From positions 1-41,502 of the IMG/VR virus record IMGVR_UViG_3300037071_003849: DNA of 41,502 bases, one strand, 5' to 3'. Source of the stretch: a virus. Positions 27,881-36,075 of this stretch are shown piece after piece. Within the stretch, counting starts at the first letter, position 1, and each line of letters starts with the position of its first letter. The notes below the pieces were generated by a model, which worked only from the letters and a program-made list of their open reading frames with translations, made no database searches and was not told where the DNA came from. A program made the translations under genes and the position numbers.

Positions 27881-29998
27881 ATGATCGGTGATCTGCCTGC
27901 CCTCCCCATGATGCTCGAGCCCTCAGACGAGCCCCAAGGCCCCATCCTCAAGATCCCTATTTCAGAGGAAAAAGTCGCGCTGTTTACCAAGGAAATTGAA
28001 CGTGCGCGGATACTGAGGGAGCAACTGATCGCAGAGTGGCAAGTTACCGAGAATTTGGCGCGATACGCCCCCGCCCAAAAGAACGACCCCGGCGTCAACG
28101 TCGGTGTCGACTTCCGAGACGTCGAACGCAAGGGCGCAGCCTTGTTCTACGACACCCCGACAATCAATATTCAGCCCGGCCCCGACGGCAACCCGCAAGC
28201 CGCCGTCCTCCATCAAGAGTTGCTCAATGGCCTGCTGAGCGCGCAGAAGATGAATGCCAAGGCCACCGCACTCAAAGCCATCAAAGACTGCCTCGTCGCT
28301 ATTCAACCCGCCTTCACCAAGATCGGCTACCTCCCCGTCACCGTCGACATGCCGCAGATGAACCCGATGACCGGACAGCCAGAAATGGGCCCCGTCGTCG
28401 TCCATGATGAAGTCTTCTGGTCCAGAATGTCCGGCAAGGCCGGCTTGCTCCCCGTCGACTTCCGCGACACCGACTATGACAGGAGTCCCTGGATTGGCTA
28501 CGACTTCAAGAAACCCGTCTCGCAAGCCCGACGCGATTTCAACCTTCCGCTCGATTGGTCTCCGCCCACCGGGGGGACGCGCGAAGTCACCTTTTCTGAG
28601 AATAAGGACCCCGCCGGCAGTAGCGACCCCCAGGTCACCGGCACCGAACTCTGGTACCGCGCCTGCCTCTTCGATGACACCGTCTCCCACCCCGAGCTCC
28701 TCAGATGCCTCGTCCTCGTCGACGGCTGGCCCACTCCTGTCAAACACGAAAACGCCCCGTGGCAGACCCTTGACCAGACTGGCAGACTTACTCCGGACTC
28801 TATTCAGGGCTATCCCATTCATCCGCTCGCGCTGAGAGATTTTCCAGACTCCGCCTGGGTCCCCGCCGATTGCTCACAGACGGGGCCGCTGACGGTGGAG
28901 ATAAATACGTACTTGACTCAAGCGAAAGCGAAAAGAGACTCGAATCGACTCATCCTGATGACAGACGTGAGCAAGATCGACATCGAAGGAGCTGGGCGCA
29001 TTGCCGACATGGCCATCTTCAAGGGGATGGAACTGGCCATTTTGCCCGTGCAGGAAAATGCCCTCATCGGCGACGGCGCCATGAAGCAAGTCCCCACCCT
29101 CGACCTCGGCCGCGAAACGTACTTGGGGTTAGAGATCTTCGAGCAGAAGCGGGACCAGATTTTAGGCATCACCGCCCCGCAAGGCGGCGTCCAGAATGAC
29201 AGCGCCCGCACCGCCACCGAAATTGCCACCGTCCAGCGCAATGCCGATGCACGATTTGAACAAGAACGCCAACGTGTCATCAATTGGTGGCTCGCGGGCG
29301 TCCGTAAATTATCAGCATTCGTTGTCCGCTACGGCGACCGTTGTGCGGAGGACATCCTCGGCAAGCAACGCGCTCAACAATGGATGCAGTTCCGCCAGCA
29401 AGGAATGCTCGGTGCCTTTACGTACGAAATCCTCATCGACAGCGGTCGTTACGTCGACATCGAATCTGACAGGAGGCAGTTTCTCCAAATCCTGAACTAC
29501 AGCGCGAAGTCGCCTTTCATAAATCAACAGACGCTCTGGGCCGAGTTCGCGAAGAAATTTGGGTACGATCCGCAACAGTGGCTCGCCCAACCACAGCCGC
29601 CGAAGCCCGAACCGCCCAAGATGAGTCTGACGTTCAACGGCGACGACCTCGCTGAACCGCAGTCGAGCATGGTCGTCGAGGTACTTGCCGCACAGGGCAT
29701 TCAGATCAGCCCACAAGCCATTTCCAACATGGTATTGGCACTCAAGGCAAAGCAACAGGCAGAGCAAGCGGCGGCATTGACGAAGGCAAACCCGGTCCTC
29801 GGCCTCATGGCGAACCCGCCGCAGCCCGAACCTGCTCCACCGCCACCGGGACCACCCGGCATGCCGCCGGGGAACCCCGCGACGCCGGGAACCGCCGATC
29901 AGGCTGAGCGGCTCGACAAACATGGTCTTCAGGAGAGCGGTTCGTTACCCGGTGCTGGTGCGGCTCCGGGGCCGGGCGCAGGGCCAGTCTTGGCATGA
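27881..29998 (+). CDS. Portal protein
   Basis: 705 aa, starting right after the terminase stop. Long helical N-terminal region (IERARILREQLIAEWQVTENLARYAP), a beta-rich wing and clip region (residues about 180-330), an AQAKRDSNRLILMTD helix, ITAPQGGVQNDSARTATEIATVQ (typical of P22/podovirus-type large portals) and a Pro-rich C-terminal tail. It forms the dodecameric DNA gate with the terminase. The last 70 nt are overlapped by the antisense HNH gene. Confidence 0.85.
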   Translation: MIGDLPALPMMLEPSDEPQGPILKIPISEEKVALFTKEIERARILREQLIAEWQVTENLARYAPAQKNDPGVNVGVDFRDVERKGAALFYDTPTINIQPGPDGNPQAAVLHQELLNGLLSAQKMNAKATALKAIKDCLVAIQPAFTKIGYLPVTVDMPQMNPMTGQPEMGPVVVHDEVFWSRMSGKAGLLPVDFRDTDYDRSPWIGYDFKKPVSQARRDFNLPLDWSPPTGGTREVTFSENKDPAGSSDPQVTGTELWYRACLFDDTVSHPELLRCLVLVDGWPTPVKHENAPWQTLDQTGRLTPDSIQGYPIHPLALRDFPDSAWVPADCSQTGPLTVEINTYLTQAKAKRDSNRLILMTDVSKIDIEGAGRIADMAIFKGMELAILPVQENALIGDGAMKQVPTLDLGRETYLGLEIFEQKRDQILGITAPQGGVQNDSARTATEIATVQRNADARFEQERQRVINWWLAGVRKLSAFVVRYGDRCAEDILGKQRAQQWMQFRQQGMLGAFTYEILIDSGRYVDIESDRRQFLQILNYSAKSPFINQQTLWAEFAKKFGYDPQQWLAQPQPPKPEPPKMSLTFNGDDLAEPQSSMVVEVLAAQGIQISPQAISNMVLALKAKQQAEQAAALTKANPVLGLMANPPQPEPAPPPPGPPGMPPGNPATPGTADQAERLDKHGLQESGSLPGAGAAPGPGAGPVLA

Positions 29999-30492
29999 CG
30001 CTTCCGCTTATTGTTGGCTTGTTCCTTCTTGGTGGCCCACCGGGCATTTCCGGGTTCGTAGTTCCCGGCCGGATTGGGATATCGGTCAATGGTATGGCTC
30101 AGCGTGGGACGTTCACCAACGTCGGCCAGAAAGTCTTCAAACGAGTTCTCCCACCGTTCACATACGCGAACGCCGCACTGATGGTAGTACTTGCGTTTGG
30201 GATCGCGGCAGCGGCCTTTCATGGCAATCCAACTGCGATAGGTCGGACTGCCGTAGTGATGATGTTTGGCGAGCACCACATTACGTGCGCGAGTAATTTC
30301 CGCTTGCAGGCATCCGCAACTGCGGATATTGCCTCGCCGGAGATGAACGCCGTTGACGACAGTGGTGCGGCCGCAATCACACAGACAGCGATACGCAGCC
30401 TTTCGGTCTTGCATCGACTCGAAACGAACGACCACCAGACGCCCGAACCGGCTACCGGCAGGTGTCTCCTTGAACTGCCCCTTTTGCGCCAT
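29929..30492 (-). CDS. HNH homing-type endonuclease, paralogue of the 5518-6243 gene
   Basis: 187 aa. One Cys-rich DNA-binding module (GSRFGRLVVVRF...YRCLCDCG...SCGC), then YRSWIAMKGRC, HTIDRYPNPAGNYEPGNARWAT and EQANNKRKR. Compared with the paralogue it has one module instead of two. It lies antisense between the portal and a late gene, its 3' end overlapping the portal by 70 bp. Its ATG at 30492 shares two bases with the rightward ATG at 30491. Confidence 0.9.
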   Translation of the reverse strand: MAQKGQFKETPAGSRFGRLVVVRFESMQDRKAAYRCLCDCGRTTVVNGVHLRRGNIRSCGCLQAEITRARNVVLAKHHHYGSPTYRSWIAMKGRCRDPKRKYYHQCGVRVCERWENSFEDFLADVGERPTLSHTIDRYPNPAGNYEPGNARWATKKEQANNKRKRHAKTGPAPGPGAAPAPGNEPLS

Positions 30493-30898
30493 GCCTGATA
30501 CTACCGAAACTCGCGCGGCCGCGCAGGAAAAATGCGAAAAGTGCGGTCATGTGATGCAGTTACGAGACTGGCCTTGGTGTCCCCACGACACAGGCGCCTC
30601 CTTCAACGTGCAGCCGGATAGCGTGCCTGGCGGCTTCTGGACAGAAAATGGCTGGTCTCAGCCGCGCAAATTCTACTCACGCTCCGAGCACCTGAAAGCC
30701 CTCGACCAGGAAGGCTTGCAGATGGCCCCGCGGCATGTGCCAAACGGCAAACTCGCGTTGTGGTCCTCGGTGGATCTGGAGGCGGCTCGTGCCCTCGTCT
30801 CTCGTGGCACGTCCCCGCGTGCGATGGAGAAGAAGGTGCTGCCGCCTCCCGATGACTCCATCACTGTCACCGATGCCGGCTGGACCGTCAAGCCGTGA
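30491..30898 (+). CDS. Zinc-ribbon hypothetical late protein
   Basis: 135 aa. CEKCGH (residues 15-20) and WCPH suggest a zinc ribbon, followed by a Trp/Phe-rich domain (FWTENGWSQPRKFYSRSEHL) and a Pro-rich C-terminus. The ATG overlaps the divergent HNH start codon and has no Shine-Dalgarno, so it may be translated from portal mRNA or the real start may be further in. Function unknown. Confidence 0.6.
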   Translation: MPDTTETRAAAQEKCEKCGHVMQLRDWPWCPHDTGASFNVQPDSVPGGFWTENGWSQPRKFYSRSEHLKALDQEGLQMAPRHVPNGKLALWSSVDLEAARALVSRGTSPRAMEKKVLPPPDDSITVTDAGWTVKP

Positions 30899-31368
30899 CC
30901 CTCCCACCGCAGACGATCGGCGTCGCCGCGACACCATCCGTCCTCGCCATGTCCTCGCAGCAAATGGCGCTGCTGCTGGCCTTGGAACCTGTGTGTCAGG
31001 CGGCCGGCTTCTGGGTGGTGTGTACGACGTGCGTTCGCGAACTCGGAACGTTCAAGCATCTCACGACCGGCAATCACCAGGATGACCCTGTATGGAAAAT
31101 GGATTGCCCCTGCACCACTCGTCGATTCACCCGTCGGGGTTTAGAACACTCGATGACCCCGAGCGGCGATCTGCTGACGGTGGCGACAATCCTCTTGCCG
31201 CCACTGCGGTTGGCTGTCCGGTGCGTCAACAAGAAAACGGGCTGCCTGACGACGGACCTGAAGCTGACCCAGCGGTCGGACGGAGTGACCGCCCGGTGTC
31301 AGTGCTGGCAATTGTCTCTGGGGAGCGGAATTTATCGGTTCACCAAGAAGAGCCCGCAGCCCTCGTGA
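30895..31368 (+). CDS. Cys-rich hypothetical late protein
   Basis: 157 aa from GTG 30895 (GTGA overlap). CTTC near residue 43, CPC near 72 and two later Cys pairs (RCVNKKTGC, RCQC) could bind zinc; a hydrophobic LLTVATILLPPLRLAV strand lies between. It shows no known packaging or head-morphogenesis motif. Confidence 0.6.
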   Translation: MTLPPQTIGVAATPSVLAMSSQQMALLLALEPVCQAAGFWVVCTTCVRELGTFKHLTTGNHQDDPVWKMDCPCTTRRFTRRGLEHSMTPSGDLLTVATILLPPLRLAVRCVNKKTGCLTTDLKLTQRSDGVTARCQCWQLSLGSGIYRFTKKSPQPS

Positions 31369-31478
31369 CGTGCCCCTGCCGCAATACCGTGGTAGAAATC
31401 CGGCCCAGCGGGGCTAAGATATGCGCCAACTGCGGCTGCCGGACGTGGACCGTGCATCCGACGCAACCGAGGTTCTGA
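31365..31478 (+). CDS. 37-aa zinc-ribbon microprotein
   Basis: GTG 31365 overlaps the preceding TGA. Its sequence TCPCRN...KICANCGCRTW supplies CxC and CxxCxC, a compact zinc ribbon. It is the last gene before the structured non-coding region. Confidence 0.55.
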   Translation: MTCPCRNTVVEIRPSGAKICANCGCRTWTVHPTQPRF

Positions 31479-31505
31479 AGTAAGCTAAACCGACTCATCT
31501 AAGTT

Positions 31506-31624
31506 CGACGACACGCCTAGCCCGGCCAGGCGAACACGGGTGCCTTCCCGTGGCGTGTCGACATCAGGCATTCAAGTCAAGGCGCTTGCGCGTCGTGGAT
31601 CGATTCCACGCTGCCAGGCGCCTT
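31506..31624 (+). ncRNA. Structured RNA element ahead of the capsid operon
   Basis: Bases 31509-31516 pair with 31553-31560 (8 bp), enclosing a small stem (31517-31521 with 31525-31529, one mismatch) and a 6-bp hairpin (31535-31540 with 31547-31552), a three-helix arrangement. Directly downstream is a long helix that acts as terminator (31579-31624). Whether this is one folded RNA is inferred from base pairing alone. Confidence 0.5.
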
Positions 31625-31631
31625 TTGCTTT
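31579..31631 (+). terminator. Rho-independent terminator upstream of the scaffold gene
   Basis: Bases 31579-31588 pair with 31615-31624 (10 bp, one G.U). After a single bulge the helix continues as 31590-31592/31612-31614 and 31594-31599/31605-31610, topped by a 5-nt loop. TTTTGCTTT follows. This separates upstream late genes from the scaffold/capsid genes, which may need their own promoter; none is obvious. Confidence 0.75.
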
Positions 31632-31657
31632 GTCTGCCTGATTCTTTCTCTTCGCCC

Positions 31658-31676
31658 GCTGCGGCGACATCGCAGC
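31658..31676 (+). other. Small hairpin before the scaffold start codon
   Basis: GCTGCG, a 7-nt loop and CGCAGC form a 6-bp hairpin ending 16 nt before ATG 31693. It may affect initiation of the scaffold gene, or be incidental. Confidence 0.4.
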
Positions 31677-31692
31677 ACTGAAAGCACGAACT

Positions 31693-32730
31693 ATGACAGG
31701 CGAACTACCCAGCACAGGCACCCCGGCTCCCGCTCCCCCGCCACCAGCGGCGCCGCCGTCTGCTCCGTCTCCGACACCGTCGCCCACTCCGGCCGAGAGA
31801 CCCACGTCTTTTCAGCAGGCACTCGCCCGCGAAGACGGGGTGGCAGATACGGCCACTGCCCAGACCTCAGCGCCGCCCTTCACAGAACCCGATGCCTTCC
31901 AGTCCGCTCCGACGACACAGGAGCAGGCACCCGTTCAGGAAGCGCAGCCACCAGGCGAACCTCCCGCAGAGCGTTGGCCGCAAATTCTCGACAATGCGCG
32001 CAAGAAAGCCAAAGACGAAGCCACACAGCAACTGAGCCAGCAGTGGGGACCAGCCTTACAGGTCATTCAGAAACTCAACACCGACCTGCCCGGCACCGTC
32101 TCCCAACTCATTCGCGAGGGCCTCGCCTCTCCGCAGCATCGCGAAGGACTCAGAGCGGAACTCGGTCGCCTCTTCGGCTCACTCCGCGCCCAGCAGCAAC
32201 AGGCCCAAGCCGCCCTTCCACCCGCACCGGCCACTGACGCCGAGCCCCAACGCTACGTGGAGGTCGATGGCGTCCAGTACTTCGACCCGCAGGCCGACGC
32301 GAAGTGGCAGCAGTGGCGCGAACGTCAACTCGACAAGCGCTACGAAGAAAAGTTCAAGCCGGCGATGTCGCTGGCCGAACAGGTGCAAAAAGCCCAGCAG
32401 ATCGCCCAGTTCCAAGCCCAGTCTCAGCAGACCGTGACTGAGCGGCTCAAGCACTGGAAGGAGCAGCCGGGTTTCGAGCAGCACAAGAAAGCCATCGGCG
32501 TCAAACAGCAGGAACTCTACAACTCCGGGCTCGATGAGTGGACCGCCCTCGGTCTCGCCTACGCCCAGGTGGTACCCCCGCTCTTGACGCAACAGTCCCA
32601 GAGCTCGCTGACGGCCCAGGCCGTCGCCAAAGCCGCGGGACGCACCGATAACCCCGGAGCCTTCGCCTCCGCGCCTCCCCGCCGACCCCGGTCCGCCAAG
32701 GAAGCGCTCGAGCAAGTCGGGCTCATTTAA
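31693..32730 (+). CDS. Probable scaffolding protein
   Basis: 345 aa. The N-terminal 40 residues are nearly all Pro/Ala/Ser/Thr; the middle is a long charged helical region (EERWPQILDNARKKAKDEATQQL, then QQQQAQAALPP and KAQQIAQFQAQSQQTV) and the end is basic (PPRRPRSAKEALEQVGLI). High helix content, absence of hydrophobic core motifs and location just before the major capsid gene are hallmarks of phage scaffolds. No protease domain is seen. Confidence 0.8.
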   Translation: MTGELPSTGTPAPAPPPPAAPPSAPSPTPSPTPAERPTSFQQALAREDGVADTATAQTSAPPFTEPDAFQSAPTTQEQAPVQEAQPPGEPPAERWPQILDNARKKAKDEATQQLSQQWGPALQVIQKLNTDLPGTVSQLIREGLASPQHREGLRAELGRLFGSLRAQQQQAQAALPPAPATDAEPQRYVEVDGVQYFDPQADAKWQQWRERQLDKRYEEKFKPAMSLAEQVQKAQQIAQFQAQSQQTVTERLKHWKEQPGFEQHKKAIGVKQQELYNSGLDEWTALGLAYAQVVPPLLTQQSQSSLTAQAVAKAAGRTDNPGAFASAPPRRPRSAKEALEQVGLI

Positions 32731-32745
32731 GAAAGTTACACACGC

Positions 32746-33714
32746 ATGGCAAACCCAAATGTGGGGCAGCGGGAAGCTGCCGCATGGGAGGCATACGTCG
32801 GGACCAAACCCGCCGATGTCATCCATGACGAATACTCCCAACTCGAAAGAATTGAGCGGTCGAAAGCCTTCAAGAGCTTCACCGGCGGGAAGGCGTACAT
32901 CGGCGGCATCGAATACAAACTCAACACCACCGTCAAAGCCATCACCGACACCGAAACGCTCGATACCAATCGCGTCGACGTGTTCGATGAATTCGAGTAC
33001 GAAGGCAAGCAGTACGCCGGCACCTACGTCATCTCGACGAGAGAAGAGGCTGAAAACCGTGGCACCGCGGCGAAGTTCGACCTCGATGCCGGCAAGATGG
33101 AGAACCTGCTGAAAAGCCTCAGAAGCCGGATCAATGCCGACATCTGCGGCAGCCAGAGCGGCAACGAGATCCTCGGCCTGCAGGACATCGTCTCCGCCAC
33201 CCCCACCACCGGCACCGTCGGCGCCATCGACCGGAGCACCTACACCTTCTGGCGCAACCAGCAGGAAACCGGCACGCAGTCCCTCGCCGCCTTCGACAAC
33301 CTCCGCAGCAAGATGCGGAGCATCCATGCGTCCTGCTCGAAAGGCATGGGCGTCATGGAACCCGAGTACTACCTGTCCACCAGCACGGTGGTCAACGGCT
33401 ACGAGAGCTTGTTGATTGCCAATGAACAGATCATCGACAAGACCGACAGCAAGCAAGTCGATGCCGGCATCGATCACGATGCCATGCGCTTCAAGAAGGC
33501 CAAAGTGGTCTGGGACCGCGACGTGCTGGACGCCACCATGTACGCGCTCAACAACAAGAACCTGATGATTGCGTATCAGGAAGGAAAGTGGATGAAGCCG
33601 TACCCGAAGATCCGTCCCGGCAACCAGCTCGTGGACATCCTGGCCGTGGAGACACAGATGTGCCTCTTGAGCGACAACCCGCGCCACCTCGGCGTCATCA
33701 CCCTGATCAGCTAA
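32746..33714 (+). CDS. Major capsid protein
   Basis: 322 aa, AAGAAAG upstream. It follows the scaffold and has a mixed alpha/beta HK97-like profile: an N-terminal helix, YEGKQYAGTYVIS and RGTAAKFDLDAGKMENLL early, WVDVLDATMYALNN-like strands late, and a spine helix with ISTREEAENRG. The length (about 35 kDa) fits an uncleaved or short-delta-domain HK97-fold protein. Identity rests on position, size and secondary-structure pattern. Confidence 0.8.
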   Translation: MANPNVGQREAAAWEAYVGTKPADVIHDEYSQLERIERSKAFKSFTGGKAYIGGIEYKLNTTVKAITDTETLDTNRVDVFDEFEYEGKQYAGTYVISTREEAENRGTAAKFDLDAGKMENLLKSLRSRINADICGSQSGNEILGLQDIVSATPTTGTVGAIDRSTYTFWRNQQETGTQSLAAFDNLRSKMRSIHASCSKGMGVMEPEYYLSTSTVVNGYESLLIANEQIIDKTDSKQVDAGIDHDAMRFKKAKVVWDRDVLDATMYALNNKNLMIAYQEGKWMKPYPKIRPGNQLVDILAVETQMCLLSDNPRHLGVITLIS

Positions 33715-33727
33715 AGGAGATATTCAC

Positions 33728-34447
33728 ATGCCTTCTCTCGCTGGCAGCGTGCAAGTCTTCGGACAGGAAATCTTCTCCTCGTCCGCCACACCCGCCCATC
33801 AAGTGGGCGCCATCGGCCTCGGTTCTGACGGCCGCGTTTATCGCTACGCCAAAGCCGGCCTCGCCGATCTCGTGGTCGGCAATGCCTTGCAGAGCCGTGG
33901 CGAAACAGCCAGTCTGGGCGGCCACATCTGCCGTGTCACCGCCGCTGGGGCCTCGTATGTCCTCATCACGGCCGGCGCGGCCATGACGGCCAATGAATTG
34001 GCCGGCGGGCTGTGCGTCGTGGACACCGGCCCTGGGGTCGGGTTCGCCTACAAAATCGCCGGCCATCGGGCCATTGCCGGAGCTGCAGCGGGGCAACTGG
34101 ACCTCGACCAGGAAGTCGTACAGGTTGGCGTCACGGCGTCGTCCGAAGTGAAACTCATCGCCAACCCGTACAACGGGGTCATTCAACACCCCGTCACGAC
34201 CGCCACCGGTGTCTGTGTGGGCGGAGCCGTGTATCCGATTCTTGCGGGGCAATACGGCTGGGTGCAGACGGGCGGGCCAGGTGCTGGCCTCATCGCCGGG
34301 ACGCCAGCCAAGGGACAGCCCCTCACATCCGTCGGGACACCTGCCGGTTCGCTCACGGTCCACACCGCGGAACTCAACCACGTCGCCTGGGCGATGTGCG
34401 ATACCGTCGCCGGCCGCGTGATGCCGGTCTGGTGGATTATCAACTGA
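33728..34447 (+). CDS. Probable capsid decoration/stabilisation protein
   Basis: 239 aa with a strong Shine-Dalgarno (AAGGAG, 8 nt from ATG). Predominantly beta, Gly/Ala/Val-rich with repeated beta-hairpin spacing (AVYPILAGQYGWVQTGGPGAGL, SLTVHTAELNHVAWAM). Directly follows the major capsid gene, as head decoration proteins do. No immunoglobulin or jellyroll signature is certain. A hairpin (34455-34488) lies after its stop. Confidence 0.65.
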   Translation: MPSLAGSVQVFGQEIFSSSATPAHQVGAIGLGSDGRVYRYAKAGLADLVVGNALQSRGETASLGGHICRVTAAGASYVLITAGAAMTANELAGGLCVVDTGPGVGFAYKIAGHRAIAGAAAGQLDLDQEVVQVGVTASSEVKLIANPYNGVIQHPVTTATGVCVGGAVYPILAGQYGWVQTGGPGAGLIAGTPAKGQPLTSVGTPAGSLTVHTAELNHVAWAMCDTVAGRVMPVWWIIN

Positions 34448-34454
34448 TCAACAG

Positions 34455-34488
34455 GGCGTGGCGGCATCTGCTGTGATGCCGCCACGCC
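34455..34488 (+). terminator. 13-bp perfect hairpin after the decoration gene
   Basis: GGCGTGGCGGCAT and ATGCCGCCACGCC pair perfectly around an 8-nt loop, in the 69-bp gap between the stop at 34447 and the ATG at 34517. No U-tract follows, so it may be a transcription-attenuation or mRNA-stability hairpin, not a classical terminator. Confidence 0.6.
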
Positions 34489-34516
34489 TCCGCATAGTTA
34501 TTCACTGGAGTTGTAT

Positions 34517-35140
34517 ATGGCTCTTGAACGCGACGACGTGACCTCACTCGCCACCGCCCTGACCGGCGTGATCGGCCCGCTCCTGGCGCAGATGCAGCAG
34601 CAGACCGCCGCCATGATCGCGCAGATGCAGGAAAGCAATGCGCAGATGCTCGCGGAGTTGGTCCGCAGTCAGCGTGACTCCAATACCCTGCTCGCCGCTG
34701 AAGCCCGTAAGAACAAGAGGCCCGAATCCTATCTCAATGACTTCCCCGAGCCGCTCGCCAACGCCTTCATGCCCGATGGTGAGCCGCTGCCGAAACTGAA
34801 GTGCCCCGCCGAACTCGGCTACTGGGAGGAAGACGAAGGCACAGGCGCCATGATGATCAGGGGCGGCTTTCCCTACATTGACGAACCACGCGGCGGCTCC
34901 ACTCGTGAAGAGCGCGACCTGCTGAACGGCTTGGAAGCCGGTGTCTACCGTGCTCGCCGCCGAGACGGGGCCGAAGGCGTTGTCAGAGTCGTGGTGAAAC
35001 ACGATGCCGATAACAGCCCGATCCGGCTGACCGTCGCTGTACCGAAGTCATGGTTGTCTCGTGAGGGAAAGAACGTGCTCGGCGGTGTCGAACTCCTGAA
35101 ACAGCTTCAGCCAGCCGTCGCGCGTGCGGCAGCGGCCTAG
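34517..35140 (+). CDS. Hypothetical late protein with N-terminal coiled coil
   Basis: 207 aa from ATG 34517 (GGAG 6 nt upstream; the TTG at 34511 is rejected). Residues 20-65 form a Gln/Met-rich coiled coil (LLAQMQQQTAAMIAQMQES). The rest is alpha/beta with a basic C-terminal part. It may be a head completion protein; no family recognised. Confidence 0.65.
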   Translation: MALERDDVTSLATALTGVIGPLLAQMQQQTAAMIAQMQESNAQMLAELVRSQRDSNTLLAAEARKNKRPESYLNDFPEPLANAFMPDGEPLPKLKCPAELGYWEEDEGTGAMMIRGGFPYIDEPRGGSTREERDLLNGLEAGVYRARRRDGAEGVVRVVVKHDADNSPIRLTVAVPKSWLSREGKNVLGGVELLKQLQPAVARAAAA

Positions 35141-35142
35141 CC

Positions 35143-36072
35143 GTGAACCGCGCCGAACTGCTCGCGCGCATCGGACGCGCCCTGAACAAAAATTCCACAT
35201 TGGATGCGCTGACGAAGGCTCGCCTGCTCGATGCGCTCAACAATACCCATCGGCAAATTTTGTCCGCGCCCGGCTGTGCCGCCTTGCGCCGGCGCCAGAC
35301 CCAGTTCACCAGCGTCATCGGACAGGCCCGCTACGCACTCGCCAATGCCGAGGCCATCAAACACATCAGAGACCTCGCGAATGACCGTGAACTGACCCAG
35401 CGCTCCCTGCCCGTCTATCGCCAGTTCAACCCCGACCCGTCGACCAACCAAGGCACCCCGGACGGCTTCGTCCCCTACGGCTATGAAGCCGTGGCCCAGC
35501 AGCCACTCACCAGCGGGTCGGTGCTGTTTGTCGCCTCGAGCTTCGCCGGGGACACCACGCAAACCGTGTACATCGAAGGCGACGGCGTCCCGATTACCGC
35601 GGGCCTCAATGGCACCACTGCGGTCAATCTCGGCACCATGAGCCGGGTGGACAAGTTTTACCTTTCTGCAGCGACGCTCGGCTTCGTGAGTCTCCGCATG
35701 ACCAGTGCGGCCGGTCCGCTGCTCGCCAGTATCGCCCCCGGCCAAACCCAGACCCGCTATCTCACCTTCGACCTCGACCCGACGCCATCTGAAGTCCTCA
35801 CCTATCAGGTCGATGCGGAGTATGCAATCACGGACATGGCGCAGGACACCGATGTCCCGCAACTGCCTTCGGACTTTCACGACGTGCTCGAAACCGGCGC
35901 GATTGTGGCGGAGCTTCTTCACACGGATGACAACAGGCTCGTGGTGCTGCAGCGCCAATACGACCGCCGGCTCGGCGAACTGAAGCTCCGCTTGGCTCGA
36001 CAGCAGCAAGACTTAGGCCCTCGCGGGTCAGGGTCTCGTTACGGCGCTTGGTTTCCGAACACGCCGTGGTAA
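35143..36072 (+). CDS. Probable head-tail adaptor protein
   Basis: 309 aa from GTG 35143. An N-terminal helix (ELLARIGRALNKNSTLDALTKAR) and an all-beta middle with Ig-like strands (VLFVASSFAGDT, VYIEGDGVPITAGLNGTTAVNLG), then a helical end with RQYDRRLGELKLRLARQQQD. Position between capsid and hub suggests the adaptor or tail terminator. Podovirus adaptors (gp4/gp11 types) have a similar helix-rich and beta makeup. Moderate certainty. Confidence 0.6.
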   Translation: MNRAELLARIGRALNKNSTLDALTKARLLDALNNTHRQILSAPGCAALRRRQTQFTSVIGQARYALANAEAIKHIRDLANDRELTQRSLPVYRQFNPDPSTNQGTPDGFVPYGYEAVAQQPLTSGSVLFVASSFAGDTTQTVYIEGDGVPITAGLNGTTAVNLGTMSRVDKFYLSAATLGFVSLRMTSAAGPLLASIAPGQTQTRYLTFDLDPTPSEVLTYQVDAEYAITDMAQDTDVPQLPSDFHDVLETGAIVAELLHTDDNRLVVLQRQYDRRLGELKLRLARQQQDLGPRGSGSRYGAWFPNTPW

Positions 36073-36075
36073 CTC

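Noticed and set aside
31579-31624. tRNA-like fold because of a CGTGG/CCACG stem with 7-nt loop
   Set aside because: No D-arm, anticodon arm or CCA end; the long continuous helix with a U-tract fits a terminator.
32179-33687. 502-codon open frame on the minus strand opposite scaffold and capsid genes
   Set aside because: It is a shadow of GC-rich coding DNA; the plus strand has better start sites, gene order and family fit.
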